Shown: positions 37,509 through 49,775 of the stretch, piece after piece
Layout: the number at the start of each line of letters is the position of its first letter
Position numbering within the stretch: position 1 is the stretch's first letter
Assembly (NCBI GenBank): GCA_037176845.1
Contig: JAYKXP010000070.1
Location: 124,001-188,000 of the forward strand
Direction of reading: 5' to 3'
DNA from: Paramarasmius palmivorus
Taxonomy: Eukaryota; Basidiomycota; Agaricomycetes; Agaricales; Marasmiaceae
DNA: 64,000 bases
Translations under genes and position numbers: made by a program
Notes under the pieces: generated by a model
What the model was told of the DNA's origin: nothing
Seen by the model: only the letters and a program-made list of their open reading frames with translations
Databases searched by the model: none

Positions 37509-38455
37509 TCAAGCCCTCGATGATCTAGGATGGCTGCTAAGAGACGACGTTTCTCGTCCCTTTTTGTAAATCTTCGTATGTCAATTGATATCCGACTTCG
37601 TCACTGCTAACGCAGTACAAAAATCACAGTGCCTGCGACGGCGTTGTGGGATCAGTGTAATCTGTCATATGACGCTACGTTCAGTAGCTAGCCCATAAAT
37701 CCAAGAAAGAACATACTTCGTAAGTTGTAGGCGGCAGTGAACGTAGCCCCACAGTCGGTACATCGGTAGACTCGCTGACCTACGCCGTTTGATGGTCTCC
37801 TTCGACTGGTGTCTACGACATTTGATGGCGCAACAACTGGCTTGTGAAAGGGTGAAGTTGCTCTTGAGTCCAGAGGACTGTCGTCAGAGTTGCTCCAAGA
37901 ACTGGCGGAAGCAATATGCGCCGTGCCACCGCTCCCGGCGTCAGAGTTTATAGGGCTAGTGGGTGCGGAGACATTCTGTCTTTCATGAGCCGGGGTGAGA
38001 TCATTCATGAGATTCTACTGTTAAATGACGATGGTCGGTGGTCCAACATTAGATGTTGGAGGTGCAGCGGTATGCGGGTGACTGTGACAAGGAGAATCCA
38101 GTAAAACCGTTGTGCTTCGAGTCACTCCGCCGAGGTTGCGTGTCTTCATATGCCACTGTGGTCGGAGCATAATCCAGTTCTATACGGCCTTCCCAATGAT
38201 TACTGCCATCTTCCATGTTTCCAGAGCCCAATCTCCTATTGAGCTGCCTGCAGAACTGAAGATGCCATTTTGTGGTGCATGTAACGTTGAATGGGGGTCC
38301 GCTTGTTGAGACTCTTTATCAGACAGAGGGGTAAAGCCCTCGAGGCCCGAATATTCCGGTCTAGATGGAACAGTCAGGAAGTCGAGCACTAAATTCCGAA
38401 TAAAAACGTACTCAGCGTTGTCAAACAAGTCACCTCGAGACCAATGCTCCGCCAT
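37509..38455 (-). pseudogene. ZF6: C2H2/C2HC two-finger gene, broken
   Basis: First exon 38455-38412 (MAEHWSRGDLFDNAE), intron 38361-38411, middle exon from 38360, finger intron near 37665-37720, end at 37509. Lesions relative to ZF4: a frame change upstream of 38049, two stops in the linker (TAA at 38021-38023 and TAG at 38015-38017), a base loss in the second half of finger 1, CGA to TGA at 37581-37583 in finger 2, and TGC to TAC at 37566-37568, which removes the last zinc ligand. The motif VVAPSNVVDTSRRR and the first half of finger 1 (YRCTDCGATFTAAYNLR) remain. It is the duplicate of ZF4 and decayed independently. Confidence 0.8.
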
Positions 38456-40232
38456 GTCCCGTCTCGCAGAAAAGAAAGGCCGAAGGTCGAAGGGGGAGCA
38501 GCGAGGTTTGTTTAGGAAGTGGAATGAATGGCAAGGAAGACTGGAGGAGTCCTTGCTGCAGGCCTATTAGGCGGTCTTGTCATTTTATGCCGAATGACGG
38601 TGATACTTGGGGAACACCTTAGGTTTTTGGGGGCTGTAAATATCGTGACTCAATCTTTGCTGTAGACCAATGAATATGAACCATACTTGACTTAAAAGGC
38701 TACTTCGTTCCGGCTTGATGAGATCGAGCCGCCATCGTCCGAAACCAGTGATCTGGAGCGCACAGTAATCTGTTCATTGGTAGGCATAGCAATCGCGATA
38801 CAAGAGCCGGAAGATGTTGAACAGACCAATACCCAGAGTCCACGATTAATACAAGCACGAGGCAATCGAACGATTTTATTGCATATTCGAGCTAAAATGG
38901 ATTTTGATGGAAGGCGTAGGCACAGGGTTTAACGAGGTGCTGGCGGGTAGATGTTTGATTACATGACGGAGAAGGTACAGAACCAGGATACTGCAGTCAT
39001 GAAACAACTCGATAGGTGAACGGGGTCCCCCGAGTCAAAGAGGACAATCTCACCAAAAGAGGCGAATAGTCAAATTCAGCATAGCGACGACCACCATGGC
39101 TTTCAAGACTAAGACCCGACTTTGTTACGGAATGTCTCCTTGATAGTTGGTCGACATTTCCTAAGATGTAAACACAGGCGATCTTCGGCAAGGAAGAATC
39201 ATGTTACGCGTACCTTGGGGTAGCGAAGCTGTCATCATCCGACCGCCGGTGTCGCTCACCACAACGAACTTCGCTTGTTCGAGAGCTGCGCCAAAAAAAA
39301 ATGCCCGTCAGCCTTTGGTCAACATGAATAGAGCACTTCACGCACAAAAGTATTCCGTTGGCATTCCAACCGCTCGGACAAGTCAATACATCTTACTGCA
39401 ACAAGTGCTCTTTCAAACTTAGAACGAGTTGGCATCATGGCATGTATTTCGGAGGTCTAAAATTTCATCGACTTTGAAGATTCGTTTACCATTCAAAGGA
39501 ATGCGGGTAATCGAAGCTCGCAAGATGTTACTAAAGTGTCATTTTTTTTTAGTTTCGAAGTCGCGTTTAGATATGAATCAAGTACGCACCTTAAGACTGA
39601 ACGAGGATCCTTGGAGTAGTCTTTTCAGCCTGAACACTAGCGACAAGCAACGAAGCGAAAGATACAACTGTGATTGGTGCGGTGGGCAAGGTCTGCCAGC
39701 CGAGTGTTCCACACACTTGGGGTTTTGCTCCTTTTCCCACGCCCAGCTTGATAAGCGAACGGGCAACCGTAGCGAACCAAAGGAATTGTAAGGTCCGCGG
39801 CGCCGCCTGTACGAAGACAGATGAACTGTCCCGGTCAAACTTTTATGTGTAACGTAGCGCACAAATGCTCACGGATCTGGATGATGATCTACCCGAGCTA
39901 CGTACATAACAAAGTCCGATACGTTGACTCTGCTCGAGGCTGAATTCAAAACAGTTGCATAAGGTGTCGTCACCTGAGAAGAATTGATCGTCGCTATAAT
40001 TGGAAGTGGGCAAAGAATCGGAACGAAAGCTACATTTGAACGAGAGGCACTACATCATTCAATAATACTTCTTGAGCAACGATCATGGAAAGTTCTTTTA
40101 CAGAAAGGTGTACAGCAAGGCGTCAGAAGCTAGACAATGACTTATTAATGTTTTCCAGGCTAGACAGACGTGAGAGGATTGCCAACCTGCACAGTAGAGA
40201 AGCCACACGCCGGCGCGAAGCTCCTCACAGGC
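38456..40232. other. Between ZF6 and ZF7, duplicated decayed DNA
   Basis: Counterpart of 33979-35505. On the minus strand a block reading EQAKFVVVSDTGGRMMTA (about 39220-39290) looks like protein but has no usable neighbours. No gene called. Confidence 0.4.
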
Positions 40233-41159
40233 TCAAGCACCGCTGGGACGGCTCTTACAAGTTCCCATGTGTCTGTTAATGACATGTTTAGTGACGCTTC
40301 TTTTGGGACAATAGCAGCACTGATAAGGTTCCTCCCCGAGATGGGATTTGATATGATCTGTAGAGGCGGTAAGTCAGACAGATTTAGAGAATTAAGAAAG
40401 CGTACTTCTCAGATTATGGCGAGATGTAAGGCTAGCATTACACGGCGGAAATTCGGTGCACCAGTAGAGTTTGCCTGACTTGTTTGTTCGTCGATTCGTG
40501 CTTGCAACCACGACACTCGGCGACGCCACAAATGGTTTTGGTACTCGACGAGTGGCGGCGTAGTCGGCGCTAGACTCTGAGGGACTGTTTGCGTGATCGC
40601 TGGTAGAAATAGCAGAGGGCGTCGCTGCCTCCGAGCCGCCCGACCTAGGTGGCGTGAAACCTAGGAACACTGAACCGCAGTGGCCGGTACCTGGAGTCAA
40701 GTAGTGCGGATTGAGTGTCGAAGGTTGCCATTCTTGGGGAAGAGGTGGACTGGACGTCGAGGGCAAGGGTTCCCCGTAGAGAATGTCTTCTGAAGCACCG
40801 ATAAACTCGTCGCCGTCAAGGTGGGTCTGGAACCATGTGAGTTTAAGAGAGCCGTTCGAACGACTTAACAGCCGGAAGCCAATGACAAGAACTGACCAAG
40901 CAGTCTCCACTGTCCCCTACATCTATGCCAGGCCCAAGCGTTCCAACAAGGTATTCACCGTCAATAGAGCTCTGTCCGTTGTATTGAGAAGGTGAGTCGA
41001 GGTTGAGAGGGGAGTCTGGAGGTTGTTCTGCGTGGTATGTGCTAGGATTCGGAAAAGGCAAGAATATAGTGAGCGTCGGTACCAGTCAAGAGGATGAATT
41101 GCTTACGCGTCATCATGATTAACAGCACCATCATCAAGCCGACACCAACTACCGGACAT
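40233..41159 (-). CDS. ZF7: C2H2/C2HC two-finger protein
   Basis: Predicted 247 aa, complete. Exons: 41159-41107, 41041-40897, 40826-40406, 40357-40233; all joins keep frame. Starts MSGSWCRLDDGAVNHDD. Finger 1 is C-x5-C-x12-H-x3-H (YWCTEFPPCNASLTSRHNL...), finger 2 C-x2-C-x12-H-x3-C. The pre-finger motif is FVASPSVVVASTNRR. The second intron uses an acceptor ending TTCCAG where ZF5 has TTTCAG. Same gene plan as ZF5, its sister from the segmental duplication. Inferred nuclear DNA-binding protein. Confidence 0.82.
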
Positions 41160-42782
41160 ATTGAAAAAAAACAGGCGCGTCAAACAGGGAGAAAAACAAT
41201 TGAGCTAGGGAATGTGATGCCACTTTGAGTGGAAAAGAGGAAAAGGAATGTGAGGCTGAAAAAACCAGTTTGGCGTGAACCTTATAATCGAATGTTTAAA
41301 TACGCAGATCTCTTGATTTTTTTGGAAGGTGGAAGAGTGGGGATCTGAATTCCTGCGATGGATATTCGAGTTAGGTACATTAGACGTAAGGATTACCTAT
41401 AACCAGAATACAATGGTGATGATGATCGAGAAGCTCGTCTCGGAGACTTGTTACAAAACTTGGAACCACACGCTTACGTGCCCCTGGTTTGCGGTCACCG
41501 GTGTAGCCATACTAATAGAGCTAGTGCGCGTCTAAGGAACACGCGTTCGGTAAATGCTGCGAAGCTGTTGTCATTGCCTCAAAGCAGTGGAAGAAGGCAA
41601 AGCTCACATGGTTTACCTTGAAGCTTCGAGATTAGGACACAGGTAGGAACGACGGGGAACTTGAGACGTCTCGGTCAGAGTGAGGGTTTGGATTTGAAAA
41701 CGAAACATCACGTGCTGTATCTCCCGAGGAAAAGCGATGCCGAGCGCCAGCTGGTATAAGCGCCGGTGAATTTGTAACTTGCCTTTTCTTCACCTAGCAT
41801 TCAATATCCAAGGTAGAGGTTCTGATGCTGCTATACCTGAATTATTCACAAAATTCGCGCGAATAACAACCCGGAGTGGCGGTCACGGTCAACTTCGCGC
41901 CGCCGAATCTTTCAAGAATAACTTTATGTAAGAGATCTTGATATTGTTTGATTTTCGACATCATTACATATGATGCGAGGACTCGAGGCGCCTCAGGGTC
42001 AGAGTGTCTCAGATTCACGACTCGGAGCAGATCTGGACAGTGGACGTTGATATGTATCTTACGTTGTGAGCACCATGCATTGAATCGCAATTGACAGTTC
42101 AACTCCTACAGGGTCGAGTACTCACCAAACTTAGCAACCGGGCTATCTTTTGGAAAAGCTTCGCGGCTACCCAAAGTTCCAATACAATAGGTATCTCCCA
42201 GGACCAAGACGCCTGTCATGAATTGATGCCATGTATTACCAGGGAGAGCCAGAAAGCTTGAGCTACAGTAACTCTACGATGACGAGCCAAGTATATGCTA
42301 ACAGTGACAAGAGATAGACCTCGGAAAGAGAAACTCGGGAGAGCGAGGACGCGAGGTATAGATGAACGGACAACTAGAGTAGCGAACGAAATCATGATGA
42401 TAGCAAAAGCACTTGACGGGGTAAATGAAATGAAGGTGCGAGTATGATGGAGATGGGGGCGGCCTGACGATAACAGACGAACAATCGGCGATGCCAGAGA
42501 GAAACGCGGCGAGCCAACCGGAATAAGATCATCTGTAGTGACGGAATATAAAAACAGCTGAGAAAAAGGAGTAGACTGCTAATAGATACACGGATGTTCC
42601 GAGAGTGAGCGACAATACACGCTGTGCATGGGACTGGATGGAACGGTAGCGGGGTATAGGCGGACGATATTAAAAAAATATGCAAAATAAAATACGAATA
42701 CGGCGATCTATCTTTCGGGGACTATTGGGAAATAGAGTCAATGACAAATAATTATGAAACAGTACCTGGGACTTACACGTTG
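41160..42782. other. Between ZF7 and ZF8, one unassigned frame
   Basis: A minus-strand frame at 41842-42102 (86 codons, ending GCYSREFCE) with a possible upstream exon near 42130-42220 (VLVLGDTYCIGTLGS) looks somewhat protein-like, but matches no family I know and has no firm splice sites. Otherwise nothing. Confidence 0.35.
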
Positions 42783-44951
42783 CTACGGCCGTTTGCGAGG
42801 AGGACGACCGCCACAATTCGATTGGTGTCGCTTTGCTGTACCGCTTGTTGTAAAAGTTTGCCCACAGACACCGCATTTGTGCGGTTTAATGCCACTGTGG
42901 GAGTTCATGTGGTCTGTTTAGGAACTCATTAGGAAGACTTCGCGGTTATCAGGAATGATACTTACTGTTAAGATTGTGTTTGGCTGTGAAATCATGGCCA
43001 CATATCGTACACACAAAGCGTCCCTTCTCGCCCTGCTTCTTTCTCCTCTTGGAGCTAGCATCCACAATTTTTGTCGATGCTACTATCTCCTTGTGCTCAT
43101 TATCCGAGGAAGCAGGCGTCGGTGACGACGCCGTCGAAGTAATACCCTCAATGGGAACGTCCATCATCATAGAAGCTTGATCTTGGAGCTGCATGGACTC
43201 GTCGACCTCTTTTTGAGGTCTCAAGAGCCCTGGGAAGCGGCGGGGTACTGTGCGAGCACGAGGTTTTCGTCCTCTGCCAACAGGATCACTAGCTGCTCGA
43301 TGCAACTCCGCTGGATGAGGAGGTTCAGGCGATTGAGAACCGCCATAACTGTGCCGCCTGGCCAGGCCAGCCGTGTCATAATCATCTACGTTGATGACAG
43401 GAACGTCGCTGTTGTCGGGAGCGCTAATCTCTATAGCAGGACTTATAGGGGAATGCGTCGGTGAAGGTGCCGCACTAGATGGTGTGGGAGGTGAAAGGGA
43501 GAGGAAAGGCGAGGTATCTGTCATGATAGTGGGCAACTGTACGGCGGGATTAATGTTCATGAATGCGGCGTTTGGGTCTACCGGAGAGTAGGTATGATCC
43601 CGAGTCAAGGATGGCGGCCGACTGTGTCTTGCACTTGACGGGCCTGGAGACCTGCCTCGTGTGCTAGACAGGTGTACACGGCCCATTTGTGATGAGGAAG
43701 GCGACGACGGCGAGGGAGGCTCATGAACACCAGTATGGCTATGGCTACGTCGATGTGCACCCCGCCGTTGCAAGGAGTGAGTGTTTGAAGGCACGGTGAG
43801 ATGCGTCGACAAACTACGTGAATGTGTGTTTGCGGACGATGATGGATTCTGTGGCGGTGGGCCTGGAGGTGGCTGGAACATTATGGACGGTATGGGTGCA
43901 CTAAGATCAAACTGCCATACGTCCGAGCTAGGCGAACTGAAGTTGGAACTCGAGGGAGAGCCATAACTCGCCCCAGTATTTCCAATAAACAAAGTATTGT
44001 CTAGAGAGGAACCAGGAACGGGACTTCCTGGTAAGAATGCCGTCATAGGATCGTGATACGAAGGATCCCATTGATATGCTTGTGGCACCTGGGGAACCGC
44101 GTTGAGCCCGCTACCACCAGGTACTTGTGGGTTCGTAAACGAGGCTGAACGTGGTCTCCCGTTGTTTGACTCCGGGGGAGAGTCTGAACCGCCAGAGTAA
44201 GAATTACTTCTCATCCTATACATCGACGGCCCTTGATTGAACATTCCGTTCTCGTCCAACATCGTTGGCTCCGTCAGACGAATGTTGTTCATCGAGGAGT
44301 TGATGGGTGATAACGAAGGAGAGGACGGGGAAGAAGACTCGACAGACGGACTCCATGATGAAGAACAGTCGCTCCAAGCATCCGGAAACACTGCTACGAC
44401 AGTCAGCTGAAGGGCACGCATTACGGAGTGGGGTATAACCTACGATCGCCAGATGAAGTCGATACAGGACTCCAAGCATCTATAGGGGAGTTCTGACCAC
44501 TGGCCGACAAAAACATGTTTCCGGAGGACGCTGGTAAGTCCGAGTCAAAACCGACGAGGTCAGAGCTCCAATGATGTGGTTTAGCCGCACCATCTCGAAG
44601 GCCAGTGGTTATGAGGGGCGAGACTTGACCGGAAGATATTGGGGAGTTTTCAAGAGGTGTAGAGAACAGCCCCTGCTCTGTAAAGAGCCATTGTTAGAAT
44701 CTGAACAACTTTTGCAAGGTAGAGTATGTGAATGTATACCGGCAGATGTGTTTCTTGTGTTCGAGGAGCCGTCCGGGAAAACGTTGAAGTGGAATTCGCC
44801 TCCCAGCGCACTATTCAGGCTAAGGTTACTAAAGGTCATTATAAACTTTATGAATAAAGCTGAGAACGTACCGTCCACTATCGATTAGATCCTCTATTTC
44901 GTCCCGGGGAGGCTCTACGACGATTGAAGGAGTCTCCATGTCGCTCGTCAT
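42783..44951 (-). CDS. ZF8: large C2H2/C2HC two-finger protein
   Basis: Predicted 650 aa, the largest member. Exons: 44951-44872, 44819-44740, 44677-44444, 44393-42966, 42913-42783; all five joins keep frame. Most of the protein is a Ser/Pro-rich, low-complexity region with short basic patches (RRGAHRRSHSH; GRGRKPRARTVPRRF). At the end come the motif IVASTKIVDASSKRRKK, finger 1 C593-x2-C596-x12-H609-x3-H613, finger 2 C621-x2-C624-x12-H637-x3-C641 and a basic tail (GGRPPRKRP). The finger intron (42914-42965) is at the family position. The complete gene, long disordered region and canonical fingers make it the likeliest ancestral-type member; this is an inference. Probably a nuclear transcription factor. 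Confidence 0.87.
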
Positions 44952-45019
44952 GGTTCGTGAAAGGGAAAGGGAGGGAAAGGGGGAGATTTGGGGTCGAAAT
45001 CAGGGCAGTGCAGCCAGTC

Positions 45020-45610
45020 TTAAACGCGAACGATGCTGTCGTGCAAGAACCAGATGAAAGAAGGAAAGAAAGACATGTACAAGGCAGTGTCTTCTGTTTG
45101 GAGGTGTTGGGCCGGGACCAATGGAACGGGCAGCGAGCTCAACAGCTTTTTGGCACGAGGAAAAATTTGTTCAATCTTGCCGAAAATGGAACTGTGAACG
45201 TGCGCTTTTCTCCGGAAACGAGAAAAAAAGACGTCTTCAATGTCGAGCTTGACGATGAGGACGAGCTTTGGGGAGACATCCAAGGTCAACGGTGAGCGTC
45301 AATGGCAGAAGAGAATACTCCTGCTTAGGTCACGGATCACCCAAAATGGCTTGGCTAGTTCAATAAACACATCGTTATTTGGCAGATCTTCAAGGCGTCA
45401 ATTTGATATGAAATAATACAGGATAATACAGGAGAGCTACAGGTTATAATCCAGGGGATTGATTGGATTTATGTAGTTAGGTCGAAAGAAAAGGTGTAGA
45501 ATGTGGCTTGTGACGCCGCGCTGTATAATGGCTGTGAAGACAGGAAACAGGTGCGAACTTTGAAAGCAGGATACAGATCCGCAAATAGGCCTCGAGAGAG
45601 CATTTGCATC
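45020..45610. repeat. Direct repeat, copy 1
   Basis: Matches about 50030-50480 in the same orientation. Anchors: AGCTCAACAGCTT, ACATCCAAGGTC, GGCTTGGCTAGTTCA, GTTATTTGG, GAGAGCTACAGG, AAAATGGCTGTGAA-like and ACAGGTGCGAACTT. Identity is perhaps 65-75% with indels. The two copies flank the membrane-protein pair at 47.2-49.8 kb. No coding function recognised. Confidence 0.7.
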
Positions 45611-47177
45611 ACGACCATAGAAAAATCATAGCCATAAGCCATTCCCGCTACATTTGGCATATTCTGAGATCCAGCAACTTTGGCCATTGGGGACACAGAC
45701 CTGGGACGGCTTGTGGCAAAAGATGTTATTGCCGTATGGTGCAGGACCAAGGTACCTGATTATCCACCAAAAAGACCTGAACCAGCGAGGGCTCGAAACT
45801 ACGCAAGCTGTAATACCAATCAATTGTTATGGCTGTTGAATCAGTTAGAAGTACACCGCAAAATCATTAAGGATGAGTGCCTGTGGTCAAAGAATTACCA
45901 CTCGTAGCGGTGTTTTGGCCCGCATGCCGCGAGGACCGGGGCTCCGGCATAAGCTGGTACCTTACCGTGACATCATGGAGAGCTGCCAGCTGGAGCAGCG
46001 TGATAGCCAGAAACATATCTGGGGTGACGAAAAACTATGTAATAGAACTAGATACTCTGTCGAACGAGGAAATGAGAAACTTTTAGAGGACGGTAAACAG
46101 AACTTACAGAACTTACCTGACGGATGAGGAAATGAAATTGAGTTGAAGCTTCTGGGAATGTGAATGCCTTGATCGAGGCTCGACGACGCCATACGGCGTC
46201 GAAAACGACGATGTTTCAGGTTTCCTCACCGTCTATGACAGACAGTGAGTTCAAGTTGGAGTTTACGCAGAGGCATGGATGACTTCACCGACGATTGCCC
46301 TTGTGTAACCGCCTCGTTTAAACCCAAAAGTTTGCAACCGTCAAGGACGGGAAAGGCTCGTCTCCTCCGCTGCCCGAGTCAGCTTAACCCGGCGTGAGTC
46401 GCACAGTGAGTGCGGTGGACAAAGAGCAGACGTTGTAGAACTAGCGCTGCTTCTTGGGGTGTTCGGAGCTTTCGCTTTCTTGGTGCTTTTCAAGACTTTG
46501 GATATATGACTCTTGAGCATAGTATATACGAGAAGATACCTGTACAAAAACAAGAATTAGCACTAGAGTCCCCAGAAGGCGTAAAGCATATTCGCACCTC
46601 AACATATCATGATCCTACAACAGCTCTCAAAGTGGATTTTCATTACTGCCGCCCTGATCACCGTTATGTGTTGTCATATGCATGAGAAATCAACCTCATT
46701 AGTAATAGATCCCAGACAGTCAAATATTGACCTTGAGACGGCGACACTTCGACACTGGGGTCAGGGCCTCCTGAGGACGGGAGTCGATCACGTGCACGGA
46801 TTTTGACACTGATAGTGATAATTATTGATTTAAATTATCGCAACTGCCATAAACCCAGGGCCGTGCAATATGGAAGATGGAGATCGGCCATTCGACTAGA
46901 GGCACTCTTCCCAACCACATCTTGGAACTGGAATCTGATCCAAAAACTCCCATAGATAAACGAAGATGCGACATAAATACGACAGCATGGAATGTGAGAG
47001 ACGATCTAGGTACGTAGAGATGTTGATGTAATAGGTAGCAGTTGCTGCATTGGAAAGCAAAGGGATAGCAGATAACATATGTAGACGCCGTATGCGTTGA
47101 ATGAATATGTGGGAGCCAGCAGAGCGTGTTCATGTCCGAGACAGCAATGCATCGACTGGTGACACTCTTGTATGTTT
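45611..47177. other. No supported gene
   Basis: About 1.6 kb of short frames. A small hairpin (CGACGCC-ATAC-GGCGTCG-like) lies near 46180-46202. Confidence 0.4.
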
Positions 47178-47766
47178 TCACTCATTGAGGACGGGAGCTG
47201 ACCTCAAACTATCGACCTTGGCCTGCGCATACGTATCCTTCAACAGTCCGTCCACGAAAGTTTGGTGTCAAATACATACCTGAACCTCCTCTTCCAGCAC
47301 CCTCAGCCCGTTATAGCAATCATTGAGCTCTCTTACCGACTTCCACTTGAACGCAACCCAGACGAAAACTCTTATTCGTGCCGGTTCATTACGAATTCTT
47401 CTTTTGAGATTGTTCACTCTAACTTCGTATCTACAAGTAGACGATAAGTGTGAATACGCTGAGTACAGGGAACAAGACAAGTTGTACTGACGCTTTGAGC
47501 CTTTTCCTGAATCCAGCGGCTGTATCCTTCAGAATATACCTTTTCGCGGAGTTGTTATCCATAATCAGTTTCTGTATGTCGGAAATGGATTCCTGTAGGG
47601 TGTCGACGGATTGGCAAGGATAGAACCAGTTGAATATACGTGGTGCAAGAATGTATAGACCAGTTAACAGGAGTAAGGTGACTAGCAGCGGGCGAGGTAA
47701 GCCGGAATTATTCATCGCCGACTCGAGCACGGCGTTGGATGGCGAGGAATGAGAGTTAGGGAGCAT
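47178..47766 (-). CDS. Small single-pass membrane protein, paralogue A
   Basis: Predicted 156 aa. Exons: 47766-47492, 47430-47280, 47222-47178; GT..AG introns, frame kept. One membrane span at about residues 27-45 (LLVTLLLLTGLYILAPRIF), followed by a charged, helical C-terminal part (RVNNLKRRIR, FVWVAFKWKSVRELNDCY, LRVLEEEVQ). It is homologous along its length to the plus-strand gene at 49166-49774 (same span followed by an FPC/YPC motif, the W-x-F-[RK]-W block and the same intron positions), and the two genes point away from each other. Function unknown; I do not recognise the family. Confidence 0.72.
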
Positions 47767-48135
47767 AGAGCAATGATATTCGGATTTCTGGCCAATTGGT
47801 TGGTTTAGTTACCACAAGTTGAGTCGTGATTCGGGAGAAGCTTACCGGAGATATAAAATATTTAACTTCCTGCTTTACCGAACGCACGCCAAAATGTCGA
47901 GTAGCACCGTTCTCGCTCGCGTTGAGCACCTACACTAAGCGCAGATTGATGACTAATCCGGACGCGCTGCCTATTCTGGTCCCGTTTCGCTCGGCGGCCG
48001 ATGACCAAAGCTAGCGACGACGATGGAACGTGTCGAGCAAATAAAACCGTGCGACCGCCGCCTTTCGATGCCTTGGAGTACTCGATGTGTACTGTGGGGT
48101 CGTTTCCCCTCAGACGACTCCCAGAGAGATCTCGA
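47178..48135 (-). repeat. Inverted duplication, arm A
   Basis: This arm includes gene A and its upstream 370 bp. It matches 48770-49775 in reverse orientation. Upstream blocks shared by both arms include CTGGGAGTCG, GGCATCGAAAGGCGGCGGTC, GCGCGTCCGGATT and GCGAGAACGG. Confidence 0.8.
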
Positions 48136-48769
48136 ACAGACTCTGTGCAGAGTAGCCCACCCCTTCGACATTCCCTCTTTCAACATATATCGATTTCGAC
48201 TGGTGCAAAGGCCAACGTAAATTCGGATTTGGGTTGTGTAAGAGGAGGTATCCAGAGATGGTTGGTAAGGGATGAAGGCTCCGAGAGAAGGTTCCCAGAG
48301 GGTTCGTGTTGGTTTGACAGGGTTGAAACTTGCGCAACAGATAACAAAATTGGAGCGAGCCATCGTGAGGCTAAATGGATGAAGAGGGCAGGAACTGAGC
48401 GTGGTAAAAACCAATTTACCTGAGCTATGTACCTTGGCGGAGTCGGATAATTTATAATTGTTTCTTGTTTCTCCTCGCCTTCTCCCAGTTCTCTCTGGCC
48501 ACGGTCCCCCAATGTACAATGGTCTGTACCAGCCTCGATTCCATTTAAACGTTGTTATCCTTCGCTTCGCCTTTGTCTTATAATCATAAGGTCACTATTA
48601 AACAAGTCAGACCGGTCTGTTTCTTTAAATCTTCATTTTTGGGAAGCCATCTCTTAACACCTGCCCTCAGGACTCAATCCAGAGATGCGTTGATTGTCAT
48701 GCTAACCAACAGTGGTGCGAGATGTTGAACGAGGGTGGCATGTTTGCGACGGGACAGCTGAAATCGTCA
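48136..48769. other. Spacer of the inverted duplication
   Basis: About 0.6 kb between the two arms. No gene or repeat recognised. Confidence 0.4.
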
Positions 48770-49775
48770 TCGAAAATCTCTGGGAGTCGCCTTGAAGGGA
48801 AATGGTTGCACGGTACACATCGAATACTTTCAAGGCATCGAAAGGCGGCGGTCATGGAATTTTACTTGCTTCACACATTGCACCGTCGACAGTATGGGGT
48901 GGTCGTCGGTGGTCGGTCGGAGCGGGGCGGCGCGTCCGGATTTGTCATCAAGCGGGGGGATGCACAACGTGAGCGAGAACGGCGCTGCTTAACAGGCTGG
49001 CGTTCGGTGAAGTTATTCGATAGTACCCTGAAGATACGTAAGTTGTCGATTGTCATTGCAAAGGCGGGACATCGATGCTGACCAAAAGGGTTGTAGGTCC
49101 ATATTTCCAGCCCAGGTTCAGAATCCTCATTTCCGGGAAAGCAGTTACTCTCAACTCCACGCGGAATGCCAACTCTACCCCATACCTATGCCAATGAAAT
49201 CGTTTTTAGTCACACCGCGGTTGTAGCAGCAGTACCAGAGCTTGCTGTGGCTGACACTGGTTCTTCAAGTTCAAATACACATTCTACATCCCTCTTCCTA
49301 CTTTCAGCACTGGGTATCTGCTACTTTTTCGGTCCTTCGATCTTTCGATGGCGTTTTCCGTGTCGGACACCAGAAGCACTCCTCACCCAGATCGAAAACC
49401 TCGACGCCGTCATAGACGCCAATAGTTTCACCGATGATCGGCTCGAAGATGCTGCAGATACGTTCAAAGCTTCTTTGCACCAGTAAGCCATTCGTCTTCA
49501 TATTTTCATCCGCTTTGCTGACTTTGAACATCTAGGCTTGACAAACGTGTACGTGAGCTGCAAGTTCGTCCACAGCCTCCTCGCACAAATCCCCTTGCAT
49601 GGATGCTATTCCGATGGAGACTCTTGCGGGATGTCGATGCCTGTTACGAATCCTTTAGAGGTTTAGAGCAAAGGATCAAGGTATGTGTATGTCTGCTCTG
49701 CACCATTTGCAATTGCTCATGACCATTCGTTGTGGACGTAGGAAGCAATTTACATTGCACATGCAGCAGGATGAA
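48770..49775 (+). repeat. Inverted duplication, arm B
   Basis: Second arm, containing gene B and about 400 bp upstream. The upstream part is conserved with arm A at DNA level but not as a shared reading frame, so the conserved part is probably promoter or leader. Confidence 0.8.
49166..49774 (+). CDS. Small single-pass membrane protein, paralogue B
   Basis: Predicted 164 aa. Exons: 49166-49482, 49536-49680, 49742-49774; frame kept at both joins. Membrane span at about residues 42-60 (SLFLLSALGICYFFGPSIF), then RWRFPCRTPEALLTQIENL, a charged helical region, WMLFRWRLLRDVDACYESF and LEQRIKEAI. Same plan as gene A: the second intron follows the LEQRIK/LEEEVQ block in both. Divergent from gene A with about 1.4 kb between the starts. 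Function unknown. Confidence 0.72.

Larger units (their letters stand above)
37080..41640. repeat. Segmental duplication, unit 2 (ZF6 + ZF7)
   Basis: Second copy of the block at 32570-36960, same orientation, directly adjacent. Divergence is high in non-coding parts, with many small indels, so the duplication is old. Confidence 0.85.

Noticed and set aside
48001..49081. Open frames upstream of the membrane genes on both arms
   Set aside because: The DNA is conserved between arms but the frames are not, so they are more likely promoter or leader than coding.
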